Shown here: positions 63,151 to 64,000 of the stretch, one piece after another
Numbering within the stretch: position 1 is the stretch's first letter
Layout of the letters: each line of letters starts with the position of its first letter
NCBI RefSeq assembly: GCF_015352985.1
Contig: NZ_JACYXF010000010.1
Span: 62,001 to 126,000 of the forward strand
Reading direction: 5' to 3'
DNA from: Noviherbaspirillum malthae
GTDB lineage: Bacteria > Pseudomonadota > Gammaproteobacteria > Burkholderiales > Burkholderiaceae_D
Length of the DNA stretch: 64,000 nucleotides
Notes under the pieces: generated by a model
Seen by the model: the letters and a program-made list of their open reading frames with translations, nothing else
Told to the model about the DNA's origin: nothing
Database searches by the model: none
Translations under genes and position numbers: made by a program

Positions 63151-63570
63151 ATGGGACTGCTGGACAAGGCATTCGACATGCTTGGAGACAATCATCTGCC
63201 GCTGATGGATTCCCGCACGCGGCTCCTGCAGGCGGCGCTGGCGCTCATCGCCAACAACGGCCAGACCGGCGGCCTGCACGGATTGGTCGAGAAATTCCAG
63301 GAAGCCGGCCTTGGCAGCGTCATCCGCTCCTGGATCAGCGCCGGACCGAACGTCGCGCTGACGGCAACCCAGATGGAACGGGTCCTGGGAGAAGGCCATC
63401 TGCAGCAGATCGCGGAAGAAACCGGCTATACCGAGCATGAAGCGGCCGAGCATCTGAGCGAGATGCTGCCCGACCTGATCGACCAGCTGACGCCTTCCGG
63501 CCAAGTTCCCCAGGGCGGCCTCGGCAACATGAGCGCCCTGCTCGATCATTTCATGGGCGGCTATCATTGA
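63151..63570 (+). CDS. YidB-family (DUF937) protein
   Basis: A 139-residue small soluble protein of the YidB/DUF937 family. It has NGQTGGLHGLVEKFQEAGLGSVIRSWISAGPN and an EVLxxLLPxLIDQLTPxGxxP-like segment (SEMLPDLIDQLTPSGQVPQGG), both family traits. Function is not established. It lies 162 bases after rsmE, probably with its own promoter; GGAGG precedes the ATG closely. Confidence 0.88.
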   Translation: MGLLDKAFDMLGDNHLPLMDSRTRLLQAALALIANNGQTGGLHGLVEKFQEAGLGSVIRSWISAGPNVALTATQMERVLGEGHLQQIAEETGYTEHEAAEHLSEMLPDLIDQLTPSGQVPQGGLGNMSALLDHFMGGYH

Positions 63571-63654
63571 TTGAAGAGGCTGGAGGTTTGCCGGCCTCTG
63601 GCATACCCATCACGGCGATAGGCACGTTGCCGAAAATTCCGCGACAATGACGGC

Positions 63655-64000
63655 ATGCAATGGTTAAAGAATCTTCTCTTCCGGGATAAGCCCAGTATTC
63701 CCGATTCGCTCTGGCAGGCATGCGTGGCACGCCTGCCGTTTCTGGACCGGCTGGGCGAAGCCGATCTGGCGCGCCTCAAGGCCTTGTGCGAGGACCTGCT
63801 CCACCGCAAGACCGTGACCGGCGCCGGCGGCTTCCTGCTGTCGGACGAAATCGCGGTCCTGATCGCCGCCCAGGCCTGCCTGCCCATCCTCAATCTCAGC
63901 CTCGACCTGTACGACGACATGGCGGGGATCATCGTTTATCCCGACGCCTTCATCATTCCCCAGACCGAAGTCGACGAGGCCGGCGTGGTGCATGAATGGC
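63655..64000 (+). CDS. mtfA: MtfA/DUF980 zinc peptidase, N-terminal part
   Basis: The ATG at 63655 opens a frame that runs off the window after 115 residues. MQWLKNLLFRDKPSIPDSLWQACVARLPFLDRLGE is the usual MtfA start, and YPDAFIIPQTEVDEAGVVHEW is the conserved segment before the HExxH metal site, which lies beyond the window. In E. coli MtfA binds and inactivates Mlc and has aminopeptidase activity. The assignment is good although the active site is not visible. Confidence 0.85.
   Translation, partial: MQWLKNLLFRDKPSIPDSLWQACVARLPFLDRLGEADLARLKALCEDLLHRKTVTGAGGFLLSDEIAVLIAAQACLPILNLSLDLYDDMAGIIVYPDAFIIPQTEVDEAGVVHEW

Overview
The window is GC-rich, densely coded DNA from a Gram-negative bacterium. 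Gene content (glnE next to a yhdP–nitrilase–tldD block, gap downstream of tkt, a Burkholderiales-type general porin, many two-component and ABC genes) fits a betaproteobacterium of the order Burkholderiales. Oxalobacteraceae is my best guess, but it rests on gene content and style, not on a marker gene. I see no tRNA, rRNA, CRISPR array, insertion sequence or prophage gene. Both ends cut through genes: the first 48 bases are the end of a CDS and the last 346 bases are the start of an MtfA-type peptidase gene.

Layout. (a) 0.3-8.6 kb: a CDF metal transporter, then an acyl-CoA metabolism locus. An acyl-CoA ligase is divergent from a TetR regulator, an ABC substrate-binding protein and a single-chain biotin-dependent acyl-CoA carboxylase, with a perfect 33-bp palindrome between the divergent genes. 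(b) 8.6-11.3 kb: a spacer with repeat-like hairpins, an alkyladenine DNA glycosylase, a small acidic protein and an EAL-like/HDOD signalling protein. (c) 11.4-20.2 kb: a three-gene operon (GMC flavoprotein, alpha/beta hydrolase, metallophosphoesterase) divergent from a large 7TMR-DISM hybrid histidine kinase. (d) 20.8-23.4 kb: a membrane-anchored pseudokinase with C-terminal MORN repeats, followed by two unrecognised small proteins and a glutathione transferase. (e) 25.6-42.1 kb: a purine island with a BMP-type nucleoside/purine ABC importer, an AzgA-like NCS2 permease, xanthine dehydrogenase XdhABC, guanine deaminase, a porin, a class II aldolase-family protein and a 4-OT tautomerase. (f) 42.3-45.2 kb: two exported proteins, one a lipoprotein with three DUF4142 modules and a long Thr/Pro/Ala/Gly repeat tail. 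(g) 45.4-64 kb: mainly conserved housekeeping genes (tldD, nitrilase-family amidase, yhdP, glnE, a cupin, a second hybrid kinase, gap, tkt, rsmE, a YidB-family protein, mtfA).

How the genes fit together. The purine island can import purines or nucleosides (ABC system and NCS2 permease), deaminate guanine to xanthine (GuaD) and oxidise hypoxanthine/xanthine to urate (XdhAB, matured by XdhC). No urate-degrading enzyme is in the window. The carboxylase locus looks like a TetR-controlled acyl-CoA activation and carboxylation module. The least explained parts are the pseudokinase-MORN protein and the GMC/hydrolase/phosphoesterase operon. In that operon the flavoprotein has a CxxCxxCxxxC motif and the hydrolase has Cys where the nucleophilic Ser is usual. 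All assignments come from reading motifs and context; no database search was run.
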